Below the pieces are notes generated by a model that saw only the letters and a program-made list of their open reading frames with translations, made no database searches and was not told the origin of the DNA. Source: CALFMR01 sp035550595 (GTDB taxonomy: Bacteria > Acidobacteriota > Vicinamibacteria > Vicinamibacterales > SCN-69-37). From it: 64,000 nucleotides of DNA. Made by a program: the position numbers and the translations under genes. Location: positions 40,673 to 104,672 of the forward strand of contig DASZOV010000124.1 in NCBI GenBank assembly GCA_035550595.1, given 5' to 3'. Shown here piece by piece: positions 15,548-25,143 of the stretch (positions are counted from its first letter, which is position 1; every line of letters starts with the position of its first letter).

Positions 15548-17083
15548 TCACATCACGGCGCCGACCTGCCAGGGCACGAACTCGTTGTCGCCGTAACCGA
15601 GATCCTCGGACTTGGTCCGCTCGCCCGACGCGACGCGCAGAATCGTCTGGAAGATCTCTTCACCCTTCGCCTCGATGCTCACGCCCTCGAGGATGTCGCC
15701 GCAGTTGAGATCCATGTCGTCGATCATCCGCTGGTAGGTCACCGAGTTGGTCGCGAGCTTGATCGATGGCGTCGGCTTGCAGCCATAGGCCGAGCCGCGG
15801 CCGGTCGTGAAACAGAGGATGTTGGCGCCGCCCGCGACCTGGCCCGTGGCCGACACCGGATCGTAGCCCGGCGTGTCCATGAAGACGAAGCCCTTCGCCG
15901 TGACGGGCTCCGCGTAGTGGTACACCGCGCGCAAGGTCGTCGTGCCGCCCTTGGCCGCCGCACCGAGCGACTTCTCGAGGATCGTCGTCAGCCCACCGAG
16001 CTTGTTGCCCGGCGATGGATTGTTGTTCATCTCCATCAGATTGCGGCGCGTGTAGTCCTCCCACCAGCGGATGATCTCGACGAGCGTCTCGCCCACCTCG
16101 CGCGTGGCCGCGCGCCGCGTGAGCAGGTGCTCGGCGCCGTAGATCTCCGGCGTCTCCGAGAGAATCGCCGTCCCGCCATGACGCACGAGCCGATCGACGG
16201 CCGCACCGAGCGCGGGATTGGCCGTGATGCCCGAATAGCCGTCCGACCCGCCGCACTGGAGCGCGAGCACGAGCTCGGATGCCGGCACCGTCTCGCGATG
16301 CACGTCGTTCGCCACGGGCAGCATCGCCTTGATGGCTTCGACGCCGGCCGCGACGGTCTTGCGCGTGCCGCCGGCTTCCTGAATCGTCATCGTGCGGAAG
16401 CGCTCGTTCTCCTCGATGCCGTACGCCTGCTTGAACCGCGCAATCTGAAAGCCCTCGCAGCCGAGCCCGACCATGACGACACCGCCCATGTTGGGATTGG
16501 CGGCATAACCCCAACTCGTCCGTTTGAGGATGTCGAAGATCGCGCCGCGATAGTCGATGACGCAGCCGTTCGCCTGCACGAGTGGGACGATGCCGTCGAT
16601 GTTCGGATAGTCGGCGAGGATGCCGGACCGTTCGATCTCGCGCGCCATCAGCATGGCGACGGTCGCCGAGCAGTTCACGCTGCTCAGCACGCCGATGTAG
16701 TTGCGTGTACCGACCTTCCCGCTCGCGCGCCGATAGCCCTGAAAGGTCGCGCGCTGTTCAATCGGCAGCACCGGCTCGTCCTTCGCATCGACGGCGAAGG
16801 CGTAGTCGCGCTGGAAGTCGTGCATGCCGACGTTGTGCTCGTGGATCCAGTCGCCCGGCACAATCGGCTTGGTCGCGAAGCCGATGATCTGTCCGAACTT
16901 GCGGATTGGCTCACCGACGGCAATCGGCACGACCGCCATCTTGTGGCCGGGCGGAATCCGCGCGCGTGCCGTGACGCCCTCGGCCTGCATGCCCTTCTCG
17001 ATGTCGTCGACCGCGACGACGAGATTGTCGGTGGGATTCAGGCGGATGATCCGCGCGTCGGACGTGGCTGTCGGTGCACTCAT
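15548..17083 (-). CDS. UxaA/GarD family sugar-acid dehydratase
   Basis: 511-aa altronate/galactarate dehydratase family enzyme that removes water from an aldonate or aldarate to give a 2-keto-3-deoxy acid. It has an N-terminal SAF-like domain (about residues 12-90) followed by the catalytic domain starting GTRNYIGVLSSVNCSA (about 125). The family glycine/cysteine signatures QANGC, GLGCEG, LQCGGSDGYSG and FTTGRGSAYGC are all present. Length fits UxaA (~495) and GarD (~520); the specific substrate (D-altronate or D-galactarate) cannot be decided here because no other uronate-pathway gene is adjacent. It is divergently transcribed from an aldo/keto reductase 88 bp away, suggesting linked sugar catabolism. 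Confidence 0.9.
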   Translation of the reverse strand: MSAPTATSDARIIRLNPTDNLVVAVDDIEKGMQAEGVTARARIPPGHKMAVVPIAVGEPIRKFGQIIGFATKPIVPGDWIHEHNVGMHDFQRDYAFAVDAKDEPVLPIEQRATFQGYRRASGKVGTRNYIGVLSSVNCSATVAMLMAREIERSGILADYPNIDGIVPLVQANGCVIDYRGAIFDILKRTSWGYAANPNMGGVVMVGLGCEGFQIARFKQAYGIEENERFRTMTIQEAGGTRKTVAAGVEAIKAMLPVANDVHRETVPASELVLALQCGGSDGYSGITANPALGAAVDRLVRHGGTAILSETPEIYGAEHLLTRRAATREVGETLVEIIRWWEDYTRRNLMEMNNNPSPGNKLGGLTTILEKSLGAAAKGGTTTLRAVYHYAEPVTAKGFVFMDTPGYDPVSATGQVAGGANILCFTTGRGSAYGCKPTPSIKLATNSVTYQRMIDDMDLNCGDILEGVSIEAKGEEIFQTILRVASGERTKSEDLGYGDNEFVPWQVGAVM

Positions 17084-17171
17084 GATCGGCTCGGCTCTGT
17101 CTTCATGTTAGCGTGTCAGCACCTCGGCGCGTCGCGGGTCCGCATGCGGCGTCCGCCAGGATTGTCGTCGC

Positions 17172-18197
17172 ATGCGCACTCGTACGTTCCACGCGCCCTC
17201 GGGCGCCACGCTCACGTTCACCGCGCTCGGCCAGGGCTGCGCGCCGCTCGGCAACCTCTATCGGCCCATCTCGGAACGGCAGGCCCAGGACACGCTCGAG
17301 GCCGCCTGGCGAGCCGGCATCCGGCACTTCGACGTCGCGCCGCTCTATGGCCTCGGCCTTGCCGAGACGCGGCTGAACCACTTCCTGCGCGGCCGGCCGC
17401 GCGATCGATACGTCCTGTCAACCAAGGTCGGCCGCCTGCTGACCGTCTGTCCGTCCGCGGAACGAACGGGACGAGGCGCGTATTTCGACACGCCGTCGCG
17501 ACGTGAAGTCTACGACTACACCTATGACGGCGTCATGCGCTCGTTCGAGGACTCACTCGAGCGGCTCGGCGTGGATCGGGTGGACGTCCTCTACGCGCAC
17601 GACCTCGACGTCTTCACCCACGGATCAGCGGCCCCGCGCGACGCGCACGTTCGCACGTTCATGCGCGGCGGCTACCGCGCGCTCCTCCGGCTGCGCGCGA
17701 GCGGTGTCGTCCAGGCAATTGGCGCGGGCGTGAACGAATGGGAAGTGTGTCAGACGCTCGCCGAGCGCGGCGATTTCGATCTCTTCCTGCTGGCCGGCCG
17801 CTACACGCTGCTCGAACAGGACGCACTCGAGACGTTCCTGCCGCTCTGCGAACGGCGCGGCATCGGCATCGTGATCGGCGGGCCCTACAACTCGGGCATC
17901 CTCGCCACCGGCGCGAAGCCGGGCGCGTTCTACAACTACCGCCCCGCGCCTCGTGCAGTGCTTGCGCGCGTACGCAAGATCGACGCGGTGTGCCACACGC
18001 ATGGCGTGGCCCTCGTCGAAGCCGCGCTGCGCTTCCCCTTCGGCCACCCGTCAGTCGTCTCGGTCATTCCCGGTGCGGCTCATCCACGCGAAGTCGCCCG
18101 CAACGTGCGCACGCTCGCGGCGAAAATCCCGCGCGCGCTCTGGACGGACTTGCGTGCGGCTGGGCTGATTCGTGAGGACGCGCCTCTACCGCGATAA
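17172..18197 (+). CDS. Aldo/keto reductase (D-threo-aldose dehydrogenase-like)
   Basis: 341-aa NAD(P)-dependent aldose/carbonyl oxidoreductase with a TIM-barrel fold. The catalytic tetrad is complete: Asp54, Tyr59 (FDVAPLYG), Lys85 (LSTKVG) and His143 (LYAHDLD). The sequence style (GQGCAPLGNLYRPIS, YDYTYDGVMRSFEDSLERLG) fits the L-fucose/D-threo-aldose 1-dehydrogenase and pyridoxal 4-dehydrogenase branch of the superfamily. Together with the divergent sugar-acid dehydratase gene it may oxidise a free sugar to an aldonolactone, but this pairing is inference. A hairpin repeat (18220-18253) follows the stop and lies between this gene and the convergent permease. Confidence 0.88.
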   Translation: MRTRTFHAPSGATLTFTALGQGCAPLGNLYRPISERQAQDTLEAAWRAGIRHFDVAPLYGLGLAETRLNHFLRGRPRDRYVLSTKVGRLLTVCPSAERTGRGAYFDTPSRREVYDYTYDGVMRSFEDSLERLGVDRVDVLYAHDLDVFTHGSAAPRDAHVRTFMRGGYRALLRLRASGVVQAIGAGVNEWEVCQTLAERGDFDLFLLAGRYTLLEQDALETFLPLCERRGIGIVIGGPYNSGILATGAKPGAFYNYRPAPRAVLARVRKIDAVCHTHGVALVEAALRFPFGHPSVVSVIPGAAHPREVARNVRTLAAKIPRALWTDLRAAGLIREDAPLPR

Positions 18198-18219
18198 CGG
18201 CGCGCAACCCCGCGGGCTT

Positions 18220-18257
18220 GTGGAGCTCTAGGCCTTCAGGCCCAAGGCTCCACGGAC
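18220..18257. repeat. Hairpin repeat between convergent genes (family with 61762-61789)
   Basis: Outer stem GTGGAGC (18220-18226) pairs with GCTCCAC (18247-18253) and encloses the inner palindrome GGCCTTCAGGCC. The 17-base string CCCAAGGCTCCACGGAC (18241-18257) recurs exactly at 61773-61789. It sits in the convergent gap between the reductase and a permease and could act as a two-way terminator, but no T-tract is present. Confidence 0.65.
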
Positions 18258-18261
18258 CTCC

Positions 18262-21036
18262 TCAGTCCGCACGCAAGGTCTCGATCGGATCGATGCGCAG
18301 CGCGCGCACCATCGGCCGCGCGGAGGCGAGCAGGCTGCTGATGACGATGGCGGCTGCAGCGATGGCCAGTGTCGCGGGATCGTGACTGCGTGCGCCGTAC
18401 AGGAATCGATCGGCGAACCGGCCACCCCACCAGGCGAGTAGAACGCCAGCGGCGAGACCGGCTGTGAGCGGCCGCGCAACGCGCGCAAGAATTGCGGCCG
18501 TCACATGCCGCGGCCGGGCGCCGAGCGCCATCCGCACACCGACCTCCTTCCGGTCGCGAACGACGACCGAGGACACAAGGCTGTAGACGCCGACGATCGT
18601 CAGCACCAGCGCGAGCGCGCCGAGCAGCGTGAGCAGCGCGCGCCCCAGCCGCTGCGGCATCAGCAAGTCGTCCACCGCCTCACCCACCGTTCGCACCGAC
18701 TCCACGGAGAAGCCGGCGTCTCGCGCGAACTTCGTGACGGTCGGCACGAACGCGGCGTCCCCGCTCGTCCGAATGACGACGGGGGCACGCCCACTGCCTG
18801 CAGTCAGTCCGGCGAGGAACGCCCGGTTCTGCGATGGCGCCCGATAGATGACGAGCGGCGCCGTGTCGCGAAGATCGTGCAGAGTGACGTCGGCCGCGAC
18901 GCCAATCACCAGCGCCGGCGTGCCGGCGAACGAGCGGATCGTCGACGCCGTCAGGTGGTGTCCGACCGCCGCGCTGTGCGGCCAGAATGCGTGCGCCGCC
19001 GACGCGCTCAGAATGACGACGGGTTCTGTACTCTCGGCATCGCTGTCGTTGAATTCCCGCCCCTGCAGGATGGGCTGCTGAAGCGTTCGAAAATAGTCAG
19101 CGGCGGCGTAGGTCTCCACGACAGGTGCGGACGGTGTCGTCGGGACGCCGTCGACGGCCACGTGTTCGACCGGAAAGTCGAGAAGGTTCACGAGCGGCAC
19201 CATTCCATCCGTCGCCGCTACGACTCCCGGGAGCTGGCGCACGGCCGCGACGAAGGCATCCGTCTTCGCCAGCCCGGCGAAGCGGTCGCCGCCGCGGTCT
19301 TTGGTCGAAAGCGAGACCGCCAACAGACCGTCGGGGTTGAAGCCAGGATCGATCGCGAGTGCCGAGACCATGGTCCTCACGAACAAGGCGGCCGCGAAGA
19401 CGAGCACGACGCCAATCGTGGCTTGCGCACCGACGAGGACGCGTGCCATGTCGAAGCGTCCGATCACCGGTCGATGGCGCTGGCCACCGGCGGTCAGGCG
19501 CCAGCGCGTCACTCGCGTCGCCGGTGCGATCCCGATCAACACGGCGGCGGCGACGGCCAACGGTGCCGTCCAGCACAGCACGCGGGATGCGCTCATCGGT
19601 GGCAGCGTCGAGACGCTGATCGCACCCGGAAGCACGAAGGCGCTGAACGCGCGTTCGATCCATTGCGCCACGACGACCGCGGCCAGTCCCCCGGCGGCCG
19701 CGATCACGGCGGCTTCGGCCACGATCGGCCGGATGAGCCGCGCCCGGCTCGCACCGAGCGCCGCGCGGACGGTGATTTCCTCGTGCCGTTCGTCGACGCG
19801 TGCGGCGAGCATGCTCGCGAGATTGGCGCAGCCGAGGAGCAGCGTCAACGCCACCGCGGCGCCGAGGACAGTCATGAACTGACGGACGGTGGATCTGGCG
19901 TCGAGCGGCAGGACCGTGTCGACGAGCGGCACGAGGCGCCAGGAAGCCGCTATCGGTCGATTCTCAATCACCCCGTTCGCGACGAGCGACGTCAGTTCCG
20001 CCTGCGCCGGAGCCAGGCGTTCAGCGGCGACACGCGCGATGACCACGAAGTCCGTGAGAGGCGACACGTCGGAGATCGTCATCGATGTCGTCGCACCTTG
20101 CACGGGCGAGAACATCCCGCCATGCCCGTCGGTCTCGTATCCAGGGCCGACCGCCAGCCGCGCGCCGGCCATGACCGGCAAGAACACGGCTGGCGGGGTG
20201 GCGTCGATTTCCACGTCGGTGAACGTCGCGGGCGCGACGCCGACGATCGTCGTCTGCACGCCGTTGACGGAGATCGTGCGACCGACCGCCGCCGGATCGG
20301 CGGCGAACCGCCGGCGCCAGAACGCGTGGCTCAACACGGCCACGGGCGGCGCAGCCGCATCGTCCCGTTGCCCGGCGAAGTCGCGCCCGACCGCCATGTC
20401 GACACCCAGGACGCGGAAGAAATTGGACGAGACGAACCGGCCGTCCACGGCCTCGGCGGCAGCGTCGCCGGGCCCAGCCACGACGATCTGACGCGTCGCC
20501 GGATCTGCCGCGCGCGTGACGACGGCCACGTCGTCGACCGTACGCATGTTTCGAATGGCCTCGACGTTCGCCCACCACGTGTAGGTATACGGCGTCGACT
20601 TGCCTCGAATGGATATCGTCCGCTCGAACACGAACAGCTGGTCCGGATCGCGGACGTCGAGCGGGTGCAGCAGAATGCGATCGATGAGCGTGAAGATGGC
20701 GAGGTTCGCGCCGACCGCGAGCGCCAAGGTCACGACCGCGCCAATCGCGAACGCCGGCGAGTGCCGCAGCCGGCGCAGCGCATCGCGCACGTCCTGGACG
20801 AGCGCGCCGGCCGTCGATTCCCAACCGATGTCGCGCGCGTAGTCTTTCACCGCCTCGACGCTGCCCACGTCCAGGCGCGCCGCGCGTTCGGCGTCGCGCA
20901 GTCCCAATCCCAATCGCCCGTGCGCCCGCTTCGCCTCTTCGAGATAGCTCGCGAGTTCCTCGTCGAGCGCCTGCTCGGCGTCATCCCGCCGACGCCACGC
21001 CCGCCAGCCGCCGATGAAGCGCGAATACCAGGACAT
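18262..21036 (-). CDS. ADOP-type FtsX/MacB-like permease (downstream copy of tandem pair)
   Basis: 924-aa orphan permease. It has an N-terminal helical segment MSWYSR..GWRAWRRRDD, a first TM helix at about residues 100-125 (FAIGAVVTLALAVGANLAIF), a MacB-like periplasmic domain, a central FtsX domain (about 390-500), and a C-terminal FtsX domain (about 805-915). It lies 29 bases downstream of the stop of a close paralogue and is likely co-transcribed with it. Protein and DNA identity to the paralogue is very high over roughly the first 130 codons and again moderate in the C-terminal FtsX domain, while the periplasmic middle differs. No ATPase gene is adjacent. Substrate unknown. Confidence 0.9.
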   Translation of the reverse strand: MSWYSRFIGGWRAWRRRDDAEQALDEELASYLEEAKRAHGRLGLGLRDAERAARLDVGSVEAVKDYARDIGWESTAGALVQDVRDALRRLRHSPAFAIGAVVTLALAVGANLAIFTLIDRILLHPLDVRDPDQLFVFERTISIRGKSTPYTYTWWANVEAIRNMRTVDDVAVVTRAADPATRQIVVAGPGDAAAEAVDGRFVSSNFFRVLGVDMAVGRDFAGQRDDAAAPPVAVLSHAFWRRRFAADPAAVGRTISVNGVQTTIVGVAPATFTDVEIDATPPAVFLPVMAGARLAVGPGYETDGHGGMFSPVQGATTSMTISDVSPLTDFVVIARVAAERLAPAQAELTSLVANGVIENRPIAASWRLVPLVDTVLPLDARSTVRQFMTVLGAAVALTLLLGCANLASMLAARVDERHEEITVRAALGASRARLIRPIVAEAAVIAAAGGLAAVVVAQWIERAFSAFVLPGAISVSTLPPMSASRVLCWTAPLAVAAAVLIGIAPATRVTRWRLTAGGQRHRPVIGRFDMARVLVGAQATIGVVLVFAAALFVRTMVSALAIDPGFNPDGLLAVSLSTKDRGGDRFAGLAKTDAFVAAVRQLPGVVAATDGMVPLVNLLDFPVEHVAVDGVPTTPSAPVVETYAAADYFRTLQQPILQGREFNDSDAESTEPVVILSASAAHAFWPHSAAVGHHLTASTIRSFAGTPALVIGVAADVTLHDLRDTAPLVIYRAPSQNRAFLAGLTAGSGRAPVVIRTSGDAAFVPTVTKFARDAGFSVESVRTVGEAVDDLLMPQRLGRALLTLLGALALVLTIVGVYSLVSSVVVRDRKEVGVRMALGARPRHVTAAILARVARPLTAGLAAGVLLAWWGGRFADRFLYGARSHDPATLAIAAAAIVISSLLASARPMVRALRIDPIETLRAD

Positions 21037-21065
21037 GCCACGGTTTCCTTTTCCAGTGATCCGAT

Positions 21066-23807
21066 CTATTCCGACCGCAGTGTCTCGATCGGATCGATAC
21101 GCAGGGCTCGCCGCATCGGCGCCACTGCCGCGAACACGCCGCCCACGATGATCGCGACGACCGCAATCGCCGTCGTCGTCGCATCGTCACCGTGTAAGCC
21201 GTACAGAAAGCGATCCGCGAAGCGCCCGCCCCACCAGACGAGCAGGACGCCGACCGTGACGCCGGCGGCAATTGGCGCGACCGTGCGGATCATGATTTCC
21301 CGGACGATGTGGCCACGGCGCGCGCCAAGGGCCAGGCGCACGCCGATCTCCTTTCGATCGCGACTGACGATGGACGAGACCAGGCTGTAGGCGCCGATGA
21401 GAGTCAACACCAGAGCGAGCGCCGCGAGCAGCGTCAGCAGTTCGCGGCCCAACCGTTGTGGAAGGAGAAGCGAGGCGATCGCGCTGTCGACCGAACGCAC
21501 CGAATCGAGCCGGGAGCCGGTCGCCGCCGCGGCGGCCTTGAGCATGGGCACGACAGGCCTGGAATCCCCGCTCGTCCGCACGATGGCCCGCGTCACGCCA
21601 TGGTGGAACCTCGAATAGACGACAAGGAAATAGGGGTTCTGTGACATCGGGCGATAGATCACGAGCGGCGCGGTGTCGTGCAGATGGTGCAGCGCGACGT
21701 CCGCCGCGACGCCGACGACGACCATCGTATTGCCCTGAAAACTCACCTGGTGCCCAAGGGCGTCGTCGTTCGGCCACAACAGACGAGCCAGCGACGCGCT
21801 CACCACGGTAACCCGGCGCGCTTTGGGCCCATCCCGGTCGTCGAATCCACGCCCACGCAGTACGGCCTGTCGCAGGGTCTGGAAGTACTCGTCCGAGACG
21901 TTGACGTCGTCTGGCGGCACTGGCAGAGTGACGGGGACCCCGTCCGCCTGGACTTGAAGCACGGCGAAACCCAGGTCGTCGACGATCGGCGCCTCGCCGG
22001 CGGCCGCGTCCGTCACGCCGGGCAGATGCCGCGCTCGCTCGGCGAAGGCATCGGCCGCCGTGGCGCCCGCACGCCAGTCGCCACCCTGCACCGACAACGA
22101 CACGGAGAGGAGATGGTGCGGATCGAATCCGAGATCCATCGTCAGGGCCTTCGTCATGGTCCGCGAGAACAGAACGGCACCGAACACGAGGACCACGCTG
22201 ATGGCCGCTTGCGTGGCAACGCACAGGCGGGTCGCACGCAGTCGCCTGGTCGCACCGCGCTGGCCTTGCATCCCAGGCGTCGGATCGGCGCCGACCGCGC
22301 GCGCTGCTGGCATGCACATGACCACCGCGGCGGCGATCATCATCACGACGGCGAGCCCAAGATGGCCGCTGTCGTCCGCACGCAAGGCGGCAATGGCCAC
22401 GCCGTCCGGCAGGACGAAGGTCGCGAGGCTGCGTTCGATGGCCTGCGCCACCAGAGCGGCCACCATTCCCCCGCTTGCCACCAGCAGGCCGGCCTCTACG
22501 ATGATGGGTTGAACGAGCCGGCCGCGACTGGCCCCGAGCGCGGCCCGAATCGCCAGCTCCGGCCGCCGCCCTTCGACGCGCGCGAGCATCAGGCCGGCCA
22601 GATTGGCACATCCGATGAGCAGCGTCAGCGCGACCGCCGCCGCCAGCAACCACACAAAGGTTCGAACATCCACCTGCGTATCGCGCGTGTGAGAAGAACG
22701 GATGCCGCCGGGCAACACGACATCCGCCAGGGGCACGATCGACCAGACCTCGTCGGGCACGCGAACGTCGAACGTGCCGGAATTGCGAAGGACCTCCAAT
22801 TCCGCGCGCACGAGCCTTTCACGGCCGGCCGCCACGCGCGCGATGACCGTGAACGCGGACAATGGTGTCACGGCCGGGGCCGTCGGCGAGGTCTCGCCGG
22901 CCGGCTTCGCACCAGGATCGGTGGCGAGTCGAGAACCGGCCAGGACTGGCAGAAACAGGGCGGGCGGATTCGTCCCGACCCACACGTCCGCGAACGTCGG
23001 TGGCGCGACGCCGACAATCGTCGTGGGCACGCCGTTGACTGTCATCGTTCGTCCGACGATGGTCGGATCCGCGCCAAATCGGCGGCGCCAGAATGCGCTG
23101 CCCAGCACCGCAGCCGGCGGCGCTCGTGGATCGTCCTGTTGAGCGGCGAAGTCGCTGCCGAGCGCCATCTCGACGCCCAGGACGCGGAAGAAGTTGGCCG
23201 AGACGAACCGGCCGTCCACGGTCTCCTCGGCCCGATCGTCCGGACCTGCAATGACGAGATGACGAGTGGCCCGGTCGGTGGCCCGCGTGACCACGGCAGC
23301 GCCAGCGACTGTACTCATGTGCCGGAGGCGATCGGCGTTCGACCACCAGGTGTCCGACAGAGGCGTCGCTTCGCCACCAATAACCATCGTCCGCTCGAAC
23401 ACGAACAACTGGTCCGGATCGCGCACGTCGAGCGGGTGCAGCAGGATGCGATCGATGAGCGTGAAGATGGCGAGGTTGGCGCCGACCGCGAGCGCCAAGG
23501 TCACGACCGCGCCGATCGTGAACGCCGGTGAGTGCCGCAGCCGCCGCAGCGCGTCGCGGACGTCCTGGACGAACGCGCTGGCCGTCGATTCCCAACCGAC
23601 GTCGCGCGTGTAGTCTTTCACTGCCTCAACGCTGCCCACGTCCAGTCGCGCCGCGCGTTCGGCGTCGCGCAGTCCCAGCCCCAGACGCCGGTGCGCGTCC
23701 CTCGCCGCCTCTAGATAGCTCGCGAGCTCGTCGTCGAGATCCTGCTCGGTGTCGTCCCGCCGTCGCCACGCGCGCCAGCCGGCGACGATGCGCGAATACC
23801 AGGACAT
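21066..23807 (-). CDS. ADOP-type FtsX/MacB-like permease (upstream copy of tandem pair)
   Basis: 913-aa paralogue of the following gene with the same layout: soluble N-terminal helices, TM1, MacB-like periplasmic domain, FtsX domain, second periplasmic region, C-terminal FtsX domain. It has a good ribosome site (AGGAG before ATG 23807). The segment containing ARLDVGSVEAVKDY and the run from QDVRDALRRLRHSPAF through TM1 to LDVRDPDQLFVFERT is almost identical in both copies, indicating either recent duplication with rapid divergence of the rest or gene conversion. A 9-bp inverted repeat (23907-23927) about 100 bases upstream is a candidate operator. Such permeases are often paired with PadR-type regulators, but none is here. 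Confidence 0.9.
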   Translation of the reverse strand: MSWYSRIVAGWRAWRRRDDTEQDLDDELASYLEAARDAHRRLGLGLRDAERAARLDVGSVEAVKDYTRDVGWESTASAFVQDVRDALRRLRHSPAFTIGAVVTLALAVGANLAIFTLIDRILLHPLDVRDPDQLFVFERTMVIGGEATPLSDTWWSNADRLRHMSTVAGAAVVTRATDRATRHLVIAGPDDRAEETVDGRFVSANFFRVLGVEMALGSDFAAQQDDPRAPPAAVLGSAFWRRRFGADPTIVGRTMTVNGVPTTIVGVAPPTFADVWVGTNPPALFLPVLAGSRLATDPGAKPAGETSPTAPAVTPLSAFTVIARVAAGRERLVRAELEVLRNSGTFDVRVPDEVWSIVPLADVVLPGGIRSSHTRDTQVDVRTFVWLLAAAVALTLLIGCANLAGLMLARVEGRRPELAIRAALGASRGRLVQPIIVEAGLLVASGGMVAALVAQAIERSLATFVLPDGVAIAALRADDSGHLGLAVVMMIAAAVVMCMPAARAVGADPTPGMQGQRGATRRLRATRLCVATQAAISVVLVFGAVLFSRTMTKALTMDLGFDPHHLLSVSLSVQGGDWRAGATAADAFAERARHLPGVTDAAAGEAPIVDDLGFAVLQVQADGVPVTLPVPPDDVNVSDEYFQTLRQAVLRGRGFDDRDGPKARRVTVVSASLARLLWPNDDALGHQVSFQGNTMVVVGVAADVALHHLHDTAPLVIYRPMSQNPYFLVVYSRFHHGVTRAIVRTSGDSRPVVPMLKAAAAATGSRLDSVRSVDSAIASLLLPQRLGRELLTLLAALALVLTLIGAYSLVSSIVSRDRKEIGVRLALGARRGHIVREIMIRTVAPIAAGVTVGVLLVWWGGRFADRFLYGLHGDDATTTAIAVVAIIVGGVFAAVAPMRRALRIDPIETLRSE

Positions 23808-23906
23808 GTACGACTCCTACTCAGCAGAAGACAGGAAGCAGGGAACAGGCAACTGCCCCGTCATCTTCTCTTGATCCACTAGATGACCGTCGCAGTCTTG
23901 CGCCGT

Positions 23907-23927
23907 TCATCTTGATTGTCAAGATGA
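23907..23927. promoter_or_regulatory. Candidate operator, 9-bp inverted repeat
   Basis: TCATCTTGA-TTG-TCAAGATGA, perfect arms with a 3-base centre, between the nagA stop and the permease start. No T-tract follows on the minus strand, so an operator is more likely than an intrinsic terminator. The regulator is unknown. Confidence 0.5.
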
Positions 23928-23946
23928 GTCAGGATCCTCGGCGAGA

Positions 23947-25137
23947 TCAGCCTCGGAATACCCGCTCGCCGGCGAGGTAGGTCTCCTCGACGTGGACTGA
24001 GCCGTCGGCAGGATCGACGCGGAACCGCACGAGATCCGCGCGCTCGCCCACCGCCAGCCCCTGCACGCGTCCCTCGACGCGGCCGGCATTCGCTGGATTG
24101 ATGGTCGCCATGGTGACGGCATCGGCCAGCGAGACTCCGGCGAGTCGCATGACGCTCGCGATCGCATGATCGAGACGCAACGCGGATCCCGCCAGCCGAT
24201 CGCCGCCCGCGAGGACGACGCGACCGTCGGGCGTGAGGTCGATGGGTTGATCGCCGAGATGGTAGCGTCCCGGCATGGCACAGGCCGGTGCGCTGGCGTC
24301 GGTCACGAGGACGGATTGGCCGACGCCTTTCGCTCGAATGGCCACGGTCAGAAACGACGCGGGCAGATGGATGCCGTCGACGATAAAGCTGGCCGCCAGG
24401 CGATCGTCGGCCAGTTGATCCCAGATGTAGTTGGGATGCCGGCGCATGACGGCGTGCGCGCCGTTGCCGAGGTGCGTCGACATCGTCGCGCCGGCTGACA
24501 CGGCATCGGCAAGCTGAGCTGATGTCGCGGCCGTGTGGCCAATCGCGACGACCACGCCGCGCGCGACGGCCGCTTCGATGTATCGCGTCGCACCAGGCCA
24601 TTCCGGTGCAAGCGTGACCATCCGCAGATGCCCCTGCGCCGCATCCTGCCAACGCGCGAGCTCGTCGACGTCCGGCGCGCGCACCCACGCCCTCGGATGC
24701 GCGCCGCGTGGGCCATCGTCTGGCGAGATGTGCGGCCCTTCGACGTGGAAGCCATCGAAGACATCACCGAGCGGCAACGTCTCGCGAGCGGCGGCAAGGT
24801 TGGCGAGCGCGGCGCAGATCGCCTCGGGCGCTGCCGTAATGACCGTCGGCCACGCGCGCGTCACTCCGGTCGACAGCAACGCGTCGATTGATCGGGCGAG
24901 ATCGTCGATGGGAACGTTCGGCGTGTTGTAGTCGACGCCGCCGAAGCCGTTGACTTGGAGATCGATCCATCCAGGCGCGAGATAGCTCTCATCGCCGGAC
25001 GCGCGCTGTTCGATCGACTCGATGGCTCGATCGAATGTCAGCGCGATCGGCTGTCCCGTGCGAACGTCGAGCCCGTGCAGCGTCTTCACGTGTGCGTGAC
25101 GAACGGGCGATGGCGACCGAAAGCCGGCGGCCGACAC
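23947..25137 (-). CDS. nagA: N-acetylglucosamine-6-phosphate deacetylase NagA
   Basis: 396-aa amidohydrolase that removes acetate from GlcNAc-6-phosphate in amino-sugar and peptidoglycan recycling. Visible motifs: PGWIDLQVNGFGG near residue 55, metal-ligand Glu in HVEGPHI (about 131), His in IGHTAAT (about 198) and in STHLGNGAHAV (about 219), the catalytic Asp in VTDAS (about 278), and the closing ATINPANAGR. The usual HPG..D/H site reads APGWIDLQ, so the second metal ligands are absent, as in mononuclear NagA enzymes. It starts with GTG six bases after the stop of the sigma-factor gene, suggesting one transcript. No nagB or transporter is adjacent. Confidence 0.92.
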   Translation of the reverse strand: MSAAGFRSPSPVRHAHVKTLHGLDVRTGQPIALTFDRAIESIEQRASGDESYLAPGWIDLQVNGFGGVDYNTPNVPIDDLARSIDALLSTGVTRAWPTVITAAPEAICAALANLAAARETLPLGDVFDGFHVEGPHISPDDGPRGAHPRAWVRAPDVDELARWQDAAQGHLRMVTLAPEWPGATRYIEAAVARGVVVAIGHTAATSAQLADAVSAGATMSTHLGNGAHAVMRRHPNYIWDQLADDRLAASFIVDGIHLPASFLTVAIRAKGVGQSVLVTDASAPACAMPGRYHLGDQPIDLTPDGRVVLAGGDRLAGSALRLDHAIASVMRLAGVSLADAVTMATINPANAGRVEGRVQGLAVGERADLVRFRVDPADGSVHVEETYLAGERVFRG

Positions 25138-25143
25138 ATGCGC

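Noticed and set aside
18505..21390. 961-codon open frame on the plus strand opposite the downstream tandem permease
   Set aside because: Arg/His/Gly-rich composition without domains. It is the antisense shadow of the high-GC permease gene, whose product has clear TM helices and paralogues.
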